Shown one piece after another: positions 14,860 to 22,876 of a DNA stretch of 24,455 nucleotides. The position numbers and the translations under genes are program-made. Where the stretch lies: positions 1-24,455 of the forward strand of contig CAZNTZ010000013.1 of the NCBI GenBank assembly GCA_964576135.1, in the 5' to 3' direction. Below the pieces are notes generated by a model. It did no database searches, was not told the DNA's origin, and was given only the letters and a program-made list of their open reading frames with translations. The stretch is from CAZNTZ01 sp964576135. Its GTDB lineage: Bacteria > Pseudomonadota > Alphaproteobacteria > Rs-D84. How positions within the stretch are numbered: the stretch's first letter is position 1; every line of letters begins with the position of its first letter.

Positions 14860-14909
14860 ATTCAAAAGTTTAAGAGAAGAGAGATTGTAAACTATAAAAA
14901 GGTTTAAAT

Positions 14910-15308
14910 ATGCCAGAAAGACGAATCGCTGCTACAAGAAACATTATGGGTTATTCATGTTATAATGTTGAATATGCGGATATAAATGTAAGTTGGGACT
15001 CGCATAATTATCTTAGAACTTCAAAAAGCCAAACTTTTGAAATTTTAAAAGAATTAGTTTCTTTATTCAAACATTGGGATGTAAAAGTAGAAGCACCTTG
15101 TGATTCTGAAATTGAACACAATATGCTGATACCAAACCCATATTTTACAAAAAAAGAAACTTATGATATTTTGGGCAATGTATTTCGTCATATAAAAATT
15201 AGACACGGAATCACTCCTAAAATACCGAATTTATCTGAACAAACAACACTGTTTGATATTGCTGTCGGCATATCCAAACAGTTGTATCAAAAAGAAAGAA
15301 CGAAATGA
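14910..15308 (+). CDS. Unknown 132-residue protein inserted between gatC and gatA
   Basis: Not recognised. The product seems soluble, with no signal peptide or membrane segment. It has a mixed composition with MPERRIAATRNIMGYSCYNV at the N-terminus, a possible amphipathic helix (KSQTFEILKELVSLFKHWDV) and two cysteines (17 and 63). AAAAGG precedes the ATG at 14910 and its stop overlaps the gatA start (ATGA at 15305-15308), a classic translational coupling, so it is clearly expressed with gatA. The gap after gatC is 50 bases, with no convincing internal promoter. A role with GatCAB or tRNA is possible from position only; codon use looks like that of its neighbours. Confidence 0.85.
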   Translation: MPERRIAATRNIMGYSCYNVEYADINVSWDSHNYLRTSKSQTFEILKELVSLFKHWDVKVEAPCDSEIEHNMLIPNPYFTKKETYDILGNVFRHIKIRHGITPKIPNLSEQTTLFDIAVGISKQLYQKERTK

Positions 15309-16783
15309 ACCTAATTGACCTGACACTGACCCAAGTATTGGATAAATTAAAAAAACGCGAAATAAGTGCAACCGAATTGACACACGCGTATCTGGAACGT
15401 ATAGAAAAGCACTCTGATGCACTTAATTGCTTTATCACACTTACACCAGAACGTGCTTTGTCGGATGCAGCGAAATCGGACGAACGTTATGCAAATGGTA
15501 CCGCAAGAATTTTGGACGGCATTCCACTGGGTATGAAAGATTTATTCGCAACCAATGGTATACGCACAACTGCCGCATCGCATATTCTGGAAAATTTTGT
15601 TCCTGAATACGAATCGACTATTTCACAAAGACTTAGCGACGCCGGTACAATTTTATTGGGCAAAATGAATTTAGACGAATTTGCCATGGGAACATTTTCA
15701 AAAACGTCATATTTTGGCGCACCGGTAAACCCATATCAAATTGAAAAAAAATTGACTGCTGGTGGATCGTCTGGTGGATCGACCGCGGCTGTGGCTGGTG
15801 GTCTTGCATTGATTGCGACTGGAACAGATACAGGTGGTTCGATCAGATTCCCAACTGCTATTACTGGATTGGTCGGAATGAAACCAACTTACGGTTTGTG
15901 TTCACGATTTGGTTGTATCGCATTTGCATCAAGTCTTGATACACCAGGACCAATTGCACGAACCGTGGACGACGCTGCTCTTATGCTGTCTGTTATGGCG
16001 GGTCATGACCCCAAAGAATCGACAAGCGCACCAATCGCAGATGAAATCGCGAACGTTCTGAAAAAACCATTAGAGCACTTGCCATTAAAAAATATTAAAA
16101 TCGGTTTGATCAAGGAATTCTCAAACGTAGAAATTTCAAATGACATGCAAAAATTGCAAAATGAACGTCTGGCCGATCTGAAAAATGCAGGTGCAGAAAT
16201 TGTCGAAGTTTCTATTCCAAACATTTTGGACGCACTGGCTGCTTATTACATTATTGCCCCAGCAGAGGCTAGTTCTAACTTAGCACGATATGACGGAATG
16301 CGTTATGGATTGCGAATTGAAGGCAAAGATTTAATTGATACATACAAAAAAACACGTGCAGCTGGATTCGGCGAAGAAGTTCAACGTCGTATGGTTGTCG
16401 GTACCGCTGTGCTTTCATCCGAATCGTACGAAGTATATTTTATGCAGGCCGCCCGGGTTCGTCGTTTGATTTCAGACGCATTTAACCGCGCTTTTGAACA
16501 ATGCGATTTAATTGTATGTCCTTCTGGTGCAGGACCGGCATTGCCATTGGATTCTGATTTAACTCCGCTTGAATACTATGCACTCGATTTATTCACAGTT
16601 GCAATGAATTTGGCCGGTATACCAGCATGCTCTGTTCCATGTGGATTGGCCAATAATGGTTTGCCATTGGGTCTTCAGGTTGTTGGTCGCCGATTCGATG
16701 ACGCACGCGTTTTGGGACTGGCGAAACACATTGAAACATTCGCAGGATTAGACAACAGACCAACAAAAATTTTAGGTAATTAA
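15305..16783 (+). CDS. gatA: GatA, Asp/Glu-tRNA amidotransferase subunit A
   Basis: Amidase-signature subunit that releases ammonia from glutamine for transfer to the misacylated tRNA on GatB. The 492-residue product carries the full Ser-cisSer-Lys triad: Lys78 (GMKDLF), cis-Ser155 in TAGGSSGGST (151-160), and nucleophile Ser179 in DTGGSIRFP. Further family motifs are GLVGMKPTYGLCSRFG, SSLDTPGPIARTVDDAA and, near the end, GIPACSVPCG and GLPLGLQVVGRRFDDA. Length is normal. Its ATG overlaps the stop of the 132-residue gene, and its own stop abuts the ATG of the next gene. Confidence 0.97.
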   Translation: MNLIDLTLTQVLDKLKKREISATELTHAYLERIEKHSDALNCFITLTPERALSDAAKSDERYANGTARILDGIPLGMKDLFATNGIRTTAASHILENFVPEYESTISQRLSDAGTILLGKMNLDEFAMGTFSKTSYFGAPVNPYQIEKKLTAGGSSGGSTAAVAGGLALIATGTDTGGSIRFPTAITGLVGMKPTYGLCSRFGCIAFASSLDTPGPIARTVDDAALMLSVMAGHDPKESTSAPIADEIANVLKKPLEHLPLKNIKIGLIKEFSNVEISNDMQKLQNERLADLKNAGAEIVEVSIPNILDALAAYYIIAPAEASSNLARYDGMRYGLRIEGKDLIDTYKKTRAAGFGEEVQRRMVVGTAVLSSESYEVYFMQAARVRRLISDAFNRAFEQCDLIVCPSGAGPALPLDSDLTPLEYYALDLFTVAMNLAGIPACSVPCGLANNGLPLGLQVVGRRFDDARVLGLAKHIETFAGLDNRPTKILGN

Positions 16784-17071
16784 ATGATAGAAAAAAATTC
16801 AGAAAACATTTCAACAAGTGAATTACAACAAATTCATAATACATCTGTTAACGAGATTAAAAAAGCAAGACAAACTCTGAAGGCAGAAATAGAAGCATTA
16901 GATAATTTGAATATAGAAGCATTGGGTTTAGATGATTCTGATAAAGAATCTATTAAACAAGATCTTGTTTCAGATTTTCGTGAACGTTGTAAATTTTTTG
17001 TAAAACTTGATATGGATGCAAAAAAAATGCATTTGGATTTATTAGAATCAAATAAACAACGGGTAAGATAA
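16784..17071 (+). CDS. Unknown 95-residue coiled-coil-like protein between gatA and gatB
   Basis: Not recognised. The product is highly charged, mostly helical and without signal peptide or membrane segment. Residues 13-45 (from ELQQIHNTSVNEIKKARQTL) and about 58-92 have heptad-like hydrophobic spacing, suggesting a helical hairpin or coiled coil. A single cysteine lies in FRERCKFF. The ATG at 16784 follows the gatA stop with no gap, so it is coupled to gatA; AGGT in the gatA end can serve as ribosome-binding site. gatB begins 10 bases after its stop. It may be a GatCAB-associated helper or an unrelated passenger. Confidence 0.8.
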   Translation: MIEKNSENISTSELQQIHNTSVNEIKKARQTLKAEIEALDNLNIEALGLDDSDKESIKQDLVSDFRERCKFFVKLDMDAKKMHLDLLESNKQRVR

Positions 17072-17081
17072 GGCAAATACG

Positions 17082-18557
17082 ATGTATACAATCAAAGGTA
17101 AAACTGGCGAATGGGAATTAGTAATCGGGCTTGAGACCCATATAGAAGTCACATCCCAAAGCAAATTATTTAGTGGTTCTTCGGCTGACTATAACCCTTC
17201 TGTGCCCGCAAATACCCAAGTATCAATGATTGATGCAGCAATGCCTGGAATGTTACCGGTACTGAATGAATTTTGCGTTGAACAAGCGATTAAAATGGGT
17301 TTAGGTCTGAACGCTGAAATTTCAAGAAAAAGTAAATTTGCACGTAAACAATATTTCTATCCTGACCTGCCCCAAGGTTATCAAATATCGCAACCAGCCG
17401 AAGAACCACCAGTTGTTGGTCGCGGATGGATTGAAATTATTGGAGATAATGGACAACCAAAAAAGATAAACATTGAACGTGCGCACTTGGAACAGGACGC
17501 GGGAAAAAATATGCACGATAAACATCCAACAAAATCTTTTGTTGATTTGAATCGCAGCGGTGTAGCACTGCTGGAAATCGTGACACATTTGGATATAAAA
17601 AATCCTGAAAATAATTCATATATCACCAGTCCAGACGAAGCAGAAAAATACCTGCGTGCAATTCGTGAACTTGCGCGCGCACTGGGCGTTTCAAATGCAA
17701 ACATGGAAGAAGGCTCTATGCGCGCCGATGTAAACGTATCTGTAAGGCCTGTCGGAGACAAAACATTCCGCACACGCACAGAAACAAAAAATATGGTGTC
17801 ATTCAAATTCATCAGAACTGCAATTGAATTCGAAGCGCAAAGACAAATAGAAATTTATGAATCTGGTGGAACTGTTTCCCAGGATACAATGCATTATAAC
17901 CAAGACAGTGGCACTACATCTGTTATGCGTTCAAAAGAAGATGCATTGGATTATCGTTATTTCCCAGATCCAGATTTATTGCCACTTATTATTACTGATG
18001 ATCAAATTGAACGTATTCGTAAAACAATGCCAGAATTACCGTCATCACGCAGAGCACGTTATATCAAAACTTATGGATTATCAGAATATGATGCGGCCAG
18101 ATTAACCGAATCGTCAGATGTTTCAAAATGGTTTGAATCGGCTGTGGGCGATAAAAATGAACGTGCAAAACCAGTTGCAAACTGGATGATTTCAGAATTA
18201 TTTGCACATCCAGAATTTGAAATGAAACCCTCGGCATTATCAGAATTGGTTGATATGATTTTAGATTCATCAATAAACGGTAAACAAGCCAAAGAAATCT
18301 TTACAAAAATGCTTGATGGCGAATCGGGCACCCCCCGCGAAATAGCAGCCAAGTTTGGAATGCAGCAAATAACTGATGTATCCGCAATTGAATCCGCTGT
18401 TGATTCGATACTTGCTGATAATGCAGATTCTGTTACACAATATAAATCTGGCAAAGTTGGTTTGCTTGGGTTCTTTGTCGGGGCAGTAATGAAGAAAACC
18501 GGCGGTCAGGCCAACCCAAGCGTAGTAAATGAAATTCTGAGAGAGAAATTAAAATAA
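17082..18557 (+). CDS. gatB: GatB, Asp/Glu-tRNA amidotransferase subunit B
   Basis: Kinase/transferase subunit that phosphorylates the misacylated amino acid and receives ammonia from GatA. The 491-residue product shows the GatB signatures GLETHIEV near the start, YFYPDLPQGYQISQ, ERAHLEQDAGKN, DLNRSGVALLEIVT and EEGSMRADVNVSVRP, then the helical middle and the C-terminal YqeY-like tail domain that binds tRNA (about residues 345-491, ending NPSVVNEILREKL). Length is normal. AAGG lies before ATG 17082. It is followed by purN after 13 bases. Confidence 0.97.
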   Translation: MYTIKGKTGEWELVIGLETHIEVTSQSKLFSGSSADYNPSVPANTQVSMIDAAMPGMLPVLNEFCVEQAIKMGLGLNAEISRKSKFARKQYFYPDLPQGYQISQPAEEPPVVGRGWIEIIGDNGQPKKINIERAHLEQDAGKNMHDKHPTKSFVDLNRSGVALLEIVTHLDIKNPENNSYITSPDEAEKYLRAIRELARALGVSNANMEEGSMRADVNVSVRPVGDKTFRTRTETKNMVSFKFIRTAIEFEAQRQIEIYESGGTVSQDTMHYNQDSGTTSVMRSKEDALDYRYFPDPDLLPLIITDDQIERIRKTMPELPSSRRARYIKTYGLSEYDAARLTESSDVSKWFESAVGDKNERAKPVANWMISELFAHPEFEMKPSALSELVDMILDSSINGKQAKEIFTKMLDGESGTPREIAAKFGMQQITDVSAIESAVDSILADNADSVTQYKSGKVGLLGFFVGAVMKKTGGQANPSVVNEILREKLK

Positions 18558-18570
18558 AAAGGCTTATTAA

Positions 18571-19296
18571 ATGAAAAATAATAAACAAGTTTTAATTCTC
18601 GCCAGTGGCAGCGGTTCAAATGCCGAAGCAATTGTTGAATATTTTACAAAACATCAATTTCTGCCAATTGATTTTTCAATTGGATGCAATCGCGCACCGG
18701 AACGCGCAGGTGTTTATAAACGCATGGAAAAATATAATTTGAATGTAAACTTTCTTTCATCACCTGGCCAAGATTTTTCAAAACTTAGCCATTTTTTGGA
18801 ATTACATTCTTTTGATTTAATAGTATTAGCTGGGTACATGCGTATTTTGCCAGATAGAATCGTTGATAATTACAATATTATAAATATTCACCCTTCACTG
18901 CTGCCATTCAAATACAAAGGCAGCGAAGACGCATATAAAGATGCAATAGATAATGGTGATACAATTACCGGATGCACTGTGCATCGTGTAACTGTGGATG
19001 TTGATGGCGGTCCACGTTTGGCACAAATTGCTTTTGAAATTCCAAAAAATATTATTAAAAATAAAAATGTGGAAACTTTAAAACAAGTTGGGTTATCGTT
19101 CGAACACGCTCTGTACCCAGCAGTCATCGGTAACCAATTGTTTAATTTACCGATAACAACGGATCGCGTTGCACTACTTGCAAAACATTTGTTGAAATCG
19201 CGCGGATTACCGGATGCAAAACCAGTATTTCCAACAGTTTTTAGCGAATATCCGATAATAAAAAATATCAATCAAATAAAACCAAGATCCAGATAA
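18571..19296 (+). CDS. purN: Phosphoribosylglycinamide formyltransferase (GART)
   Basis: Transfers a formyl group from 10-formyl-tetrahydrofolate to glycinamide ribonucleotide, step three of purine synthesis. The 241-residue product has the substrate loop SGSGSN (12-17), the catalytic set Asn105 and His107 (NIHPSLLP), His138 and Asp145 (DGG), and folate-site VLAGYMRILP. It is 20-40 residues longer than E. coli PurN (212), with the extra at the C-terminus (about 212-241). AAAAGG precedes the ATG at 18571. No other purine gene is in the window; position in the gat operon could link it only to general growth control. Confidence 0.93.
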   Translation: MKNNKQVLILASGSGSNAEAIVEYFTKHQFLPIDFSIGCNRAPERAGVYKRMEKYNLNVNFLSSPGQDFSKLSHFLELHSFDLIVLAGYMRILPDRIVDNYNIINIHPSLLPFKYKGSEDAYKDAIDNGDTITGCTVHRVTVDVDGGPRLAQIAFEIPKNIIKNKNVETLKQVGLSFEHALYPAVIGNQLFNLPITTDRVALLAKHLLKSRGLPDAKPVFPTVFSEYPIIKNINQIKPRSR

Positions 19297-19297
19297 T

Positions 19298-19648
19298 ATG
19301 TTCGGAATAAGTGGTGCAGAATTTTTAGTAATTATTTTAATCGCAACCGCGGTTATACCTGCCAAAAACTGGCCGGTGGTTTTCAAGGCATTGGCAAAAT
19401 TGATAAACTTTATCAGACATATGGCTTGGAAAATTACCGACGCATCTGAACAAGTCAAAGATAGAATCGAACGCGAATTACCAATTGATAAACTGTCACA
19501 AGAAACTATGGACGATGTTATGCATGCTTTTCGCGAACCTATCAAATCTGTTGGTAAATCTATCAGTCCTGTAAGTAAGAAAAAAAATGTGGGCGTCAAA
19601 AAACTAAAAAAAACAATGCCAACAAAAAAAATCATTAAGAAAAAATAA
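19298..19648 (+). CDS. tatB: TatB/TatA-like twin-arginine translocase subunit
   Basis: The 116-residue product begins MFGISGAEFLVIILIATAVI, a short N-terminal membrane helix with a buried Glu (residue 8), followed by an amphipathic helix (NWPVVFKALAKLINFIRHMA), charged helices and a Lys-rich tail. This topology and the conserved N-terminal G-x-E position fit TatB, which with TatC forms the twin-arginine substrate receptor. The usual G-P hinge (LGPxxLP) reads IPAKNWP here, so the Gly is replaced. The long charged tail favours TatB over TatA, but the call is by topology and short motifs. It starts one base after the purN stop without a good ribosome-binding site, so is likely coupled. tatC lies 3.2 kb away on the opposite strand. 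Confidence 0.7.
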   Translation: MFGISGAEFLVIILIATAVIPAKNWPVVFKALAKLINFIRHMAWKITDASEQVKDRIERELPIDKLSQETMDDVMHAFREPIKSVGKSISPVSKKKNVGVKKLKKTMPTKKIIKKK

Positions 19649-19649
19649 G

Positions 19650-19674
19650 CCCGCAAACGCGGGTTTTATTTTTT
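19650..19674. terminator. Terminator at the end of the gat-purN-tatB operon
   Basis: CCCGC (19650-19654) and GCGGG (19659-19663) arms, loop AAAC, then TTTTATTTTTT. Upstream A's give a T-rich tract on the minus strand, so it likely also ends the 582-residue gene, whose stop codon (19673-19675) touches it. Confidence 0.9.
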
Positions 19675-21421
19675 AACGTCCAATATCAGGATTTAATCTC
19701 CGGAACTCAGTTAACTCTGTAGCACCAACTCCTGCTTTCCAGTCTTTCTGAACTCTGCTGTGTCCACGGAATGGATTCCAATCTTTGGTCTTACCAGACT
19801 TCAAAAAATCCCAATACTGAAACATTCTTTCCATCTGGTCACGTTTTGCCGGAATTCCATAATCAGGCGTTTTAGTTACGTCTTTTATGTCTCCAAGTCT
19901 TTTTGTGCCCTCTTTAAATTTTTCACCATGCTTACGAATCGTTTTGGCATAAATCAAATGACTTGTTTCAAACGTTATTAATGTTGCAACTTTGAATGAA
20001 TTCTTTACCCCAACCTTGAACCAGTTTGGAAAACTTGTTCCCTTTGCAATATCATAATCTGCGCCCTTTATTCCATCCCTTGAAGATGATGTCATGGAAT
20101 CATATGACATTGCCGCAAGTACTTCTAAAACAGGCATTATATCATCATCTTTCTTACCGTTATGAACCATATCTTTGATAACTTCACGAACAATGTGCAG
20201 CATTTGTGCCCCATCTTCCAGTGCCTGAGAAAATGCGGTTTTATTTCCTGTCTGCAATTTACCCATAAGTTTTGAAAAAGCATCAAATTGAGGTACAACA
20301 CCTGGCGCATTATTTTTCAACCCAGCGGTTATTTTATCTTTATTTTCCAATATCTTACCTAAACCATCTGTTGATTTTACACCAGATCCAAGAATTTCTT
20401 TGACCATAAATTCTGCTGTAGTAGAAAAATTGAATCGTTTTTGCAAAGATTCAAATTTGCCCGTCAAATCCTTAATATTATTTTTCAGACCATCTGTATA
20501 CTCTTTCCATTTCTTTTTGCGATCTGTATATTTTGGAACAATATAATTTTTACTGTCTGTATCTTTGTAATTTGACTTTTCTAAACCTTTGTTCAGCGCG
20601 CGACTGATTGTTTTATCAGAATCATTTTCTATAAAAGCGTTTCTAAGCTTATCATTTTTAACCAGTTGTTGAATAATACGCTTGCTTCCATTTGTTCTGA
20701 AAACCGCTCTATTAGCAGCCGTTGGTTTTTTAGGCTCGTCTACATTTTTATAAATGTCTTCTAACCTGGCTGTTGTCATACTTGCTGGAATTGGATGTCC
20801 ATTTGCAGCCAGGTCGAGTCTGTTACTTTCCAAGACAGCAACAATATCCTGTAAAACCTGCAAAGATTTGGGATTATTTTTATAAGACCCGTCATTTATT
20901 GTGCTTATAAGATTTTTTCTATCATTAGAGCTTATACCGTTTGTTTGCAAAAATGCACCTATGCTGGCATCATTTAAGTACGGAACCAAATCTGCCTGAA
21001 TTATCACAACGTTATTAACAACGGTATCTATGACTTGAAATTTTTCAATCGGTGCACCTGGACCATAGAAATCGTTAAGAAATTTTTCTACATCTGGGTA
21101 TTTGTCTGCAATCTCGACACGATTCAAATCCAAATTTCGCAGAACTTTTTGAAACATTAAATAAATATCTTGCCAGTCACGTACTAAACTAATTCCGTAT
21201 GGCGTCATGGCACCGGCAAGATTGAATTGCCCAGTTAGCGGGTCTGGTAAATTAGCACCAGCAACTAACGGATCCGGATCGCCAGGATTCCAATTCTGCT
21301 GATCCTTTGTTGCAGTTCCGTTTGATTGCAATTTTTTCAAGGCTGCACGCTGCGGCCCATCCATATTGTTCAAATTTAACTGCGCTGTTAAATCCCTTAA
21401 AAATTCATTTATATATGCCAT
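19673..21421 (-). CDS. Unknown 582-residue cysteine-free protein
   Basis: Not recognised. The product begins MAYINEFLRDLTAQLNLNNM and has no signal peptide, lipobox or membrane segment. It contains no cysteine in 582 residues, is rich in Lys, Asn and Asp, and reads as mainly helical in its middle and C-terminal parts, with a Gly/Pro/Asp-rich stretch at about 43-75 (WNPGDPDPLVAGANLPDPLT). Trp-rich patches lie near the C-terminus (FQYWDF, DWNPFRGHSRVQKDW). No enzyme motif is evident. ATG 21421 has GAGAGG upstream, and a good promoter with an internal palindrome lies at 21444-21471. It ends at a hairpin shared with the gat operon. Lack of cysteine is common in surface, phage-like structural or exported proteins, but export is not shown. 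Confidence 0.9.
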   Translation of the reverse strand: MAYINEFLRDLTAQLNLNNMDGPQRAALKKLQSNGTATKDQQNWNPGDPDPLVAGANLPDPLTGQFNLAGAMTPYGISLVRDWQDIYLMFQKVLRNLDLNRVEIADKYPDVEKFLNDFYGPGAPIEKFQVIDTVVNNVVIIQADLVPYLNDASIGAFLQTNGISSNDRKNLISTINDGSYKNNPKSLQVLQDIVAVLESNRLDLAANGHPIPASMTTARLEDIYKNVDEPKKPTAANRAVFRTNGSKRIIQQLVKNDKLRNAFIENDSDKTISRALNKGLEKSNYKDTDSKNYIVPKYTDRKKKWKEYTDGLKNNIKDLTGKFESLQKRFNFSTTAEFMVKEILGSGVKSTDGLGKILENKDKITAGLKNNAPGVVPQFDAFSKLMGKLQTGNKTAFSQALEDGAQMLHIVREVIKDMVHNGKKDDDIMPVLEVLAAMSYDSMTSSSRDGIKGADYDIAKGTSFPNWFKVGVKNSFKVATLITFETSHLIYAKTIRKHGEKFKEGTKRLGDIKDVTKTPDYGIPAKRDQMERMFQYWDFLKSGKTKDWNPFRGHSRVQKDWKAGVGATELTEFRRLNPDIGR

Positions 21422-21443
21422 CGTACCAACCTCTCACACTTAT

Positions 21444-21471
21444 ATTATAAGTCAACTTGACAAAAAATCAA
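21444..21471 (-). promoter_or_regulatory. Promoter of the 582-residue gene with a palindrome between its boxes
   Basis: Minus strand: TTGATT (rc of 21466-21471), 16 bases, TATAAT (rc of 21444-21449). Between them is an 11-base inverted repeat GTCAACTTGAC (21451-21461), a possible operator where a bound dimer would block RNA polymerase. Confidence 0.6.
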
Positions 21472-21475
21472 TTGG

Positions 21476-22840
21476 TCATTTTAACATTTTTCTTGGGTCA
21501 TACGCTTTGGTCCCTTTGCGGATTTCAAAATGTAATTGTGGGCTTGAAACCTTACCCGTTGCACCAACAGTTCCAATTTTCTGACCAATAGATACTTTTT
21601 TGCCACGCGACACGCTGATAGAATCCATATGGGCATAAACACTCATATATCCACCAGAATGACGAACTATTACCAAATTACCCATACCTTTTAATTCATT
21701 TCCGGCGTATGCAACCACTCCATTTTCAGCCGCACCAACAGTTGTGCCTGTGGAGGATGCAATGTTAATTCCATCATTATAAAGACCGTTTTTCTTGGCA
21801 CCAAAATCTGAAACAATTTTACCCCGCACCGGCCATGCAAATTTTGTTCCGGCACGTGCTGTCACAGCAGGTAACGCCTTGATCATACCGGTCGACCCAG
21901 AACCCTTTTTGACTTCAGTTTTAGCGGTTTTAACGATTGTTTTTTGTTCAATTACTTTTTCTTCAACTGGTTTTTTCTGTACTGGTTTTTGAACTTTTGT
22001 AACCGTAGATGTCACCAAAGGTGCAATTGGAGCAATAACAACAGGTGTAATAATTTCGGTTGTACGAACAGTTGCCGGCAGTTTTAATTTCTGCCCAACC
22101 GATAATGCAAACGGTTCTTTCAAATCGTTGAGTGATACAAGAGAATGCAAATCAACCGAATATTTTCTGGATATAGAATAAAGTGTGTCACCAACGATAA
22201 CCGTGTGAATACGAGAAGCAGGCAGAGTTAATTTTTGACCGACCGACAAAGTATACGGTGCAGATAAATTGTTCGCATCTGCCAAATCACGAAGTGGCAC
22301 ACCGGCACGTTTTGATATTCCATAAATCGTGTCGCCTTTGGCCACAATAATTTCAGATACAGATGATTTAACAAGTGTCGGTGCTTTTTTATAATTTGCA
22401 ACTTTGGGTGGAACAAGTAAAACGTCATCTTCCTCTTTTTCTTCAATGACCGGTGGCGCTGGTTCTTGATAAACCGTTTTTACATCTTCAATTTTTTCAA
22501 CTTTTACTATTTCAACAGGATCTTGTTTTACTGGCTCTGGCAAAGGTTTTTCAACTGGTTTTGCCTTTGCAACAACAGTTTGGCGATTAACAGATGTTAT
22601 TTTTGATTTTGAATAATCAGATTTGTTTGCATATTCAATTTCTGCTTTGCCATACAAATCGTGATTTGTTCCATAAGATGCCACGCCCAGATTTTCAACC
22701 CTGCTTTGATCATATTCGCTTACATCGGCAGATTTATCACCATGAAAAACGTTAGATATTCGTGGTTGCAAATCACATGCGACCAACGCAAAAGACACTG
22801 CACAAATGGCAGTTAAAGAAAATAAATTTCTTTGTTTCAT
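21476..22840 (-). CDS. nlpD: NlpD-like lipoprotein: two LysM and a degenerate M23 domain
   Basis: Predicted envelope lipoprotein that binds peptidoglycan and, by analogy with NlpD/EnvC, activates septal amidases rather than cutting itself. The 454-residue product has a lipobox ending LVAC (Cys22), a Pro/Glu/Lys linker (about 90-160), two LysM repeats (about 164-207 and 212-255), a second linker and a C-terminal M23/LytM domain (about 334-445). The usual HxGxD zinc motif reads NDGIN (355-359) and the HxH motif reads QLH (435-437), while YAH (404) is kept, so three of the usual zinc ligands are lost. This pattern fits an NlpD-type activator. There is no Shine-Dalgarno sequence, and a promoter ends just before the ATG. 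Gene order is miaB-tatC-nlpD. Confidence 0.88.
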   Translation of the reverse strand: MKQRNLFSLTAICAVSFALVACDLQPRISNVFHGDKSADVSEYDQSRVENLGVASYGTNHDLYGKAEIEYANKSDYSKSKITSVNRQTVVAKAKPVEKPLPEPVKQDPVEIVKVEKIEDVKTVYQEPAPPVIEEKEEDDVLLVPPKVANYKKAPTLVKSSVSEIIVAKGDTIYGISKRAGVPLRDLADANNLSAPYTLSVGQKLTLPASRIHTVIVGDTLYSISRKYSVDLHSLVSLNDLKEPFALSVGQKLKLPATVRTTEIITPVVIAPIAPLVTSTVTKVQKPVQKKPVEEKVIEQKTIVKTAKTEVKKGSGSTGMIKALPAVTARAGTKFAWPVRGKIVSDFGAKKNGLYNDGINIASSTGTTVGAAENGVVAYAGNELKGMGNLVIVRHSGGYMSVYAHMDSISVSRGKKVSIGQKIGTVGATGKVSSPQLHFEIRKGTKAYDPRKMLK

Positions 22841-22847
22841 TACTGGA

Positions 22848-22876
22848 ATTATATCATAAACTCAGGCTTTTTTCAT
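22848..22876 (-). promoter_or_regulatory. Extended -10 promoter directly before nlpD
   Basis: Minus strand: ATGAAA (rc of 22871-22876), 17 bases, TATAAT (rc of 22848-22853) with TG one base upstream. Only 7 bases separate the -10 from the ATG at 22840, so the transcript would be leaderless or nearly so. Confidence 0.55.

Noticed and set aside
15766..15787. Direct repeat of GGTGGATCG within gatA
   Set aside because: It encodes the conserved Gly/Ser amidase motif GGSSGGS, so the repeat follows from the protein.
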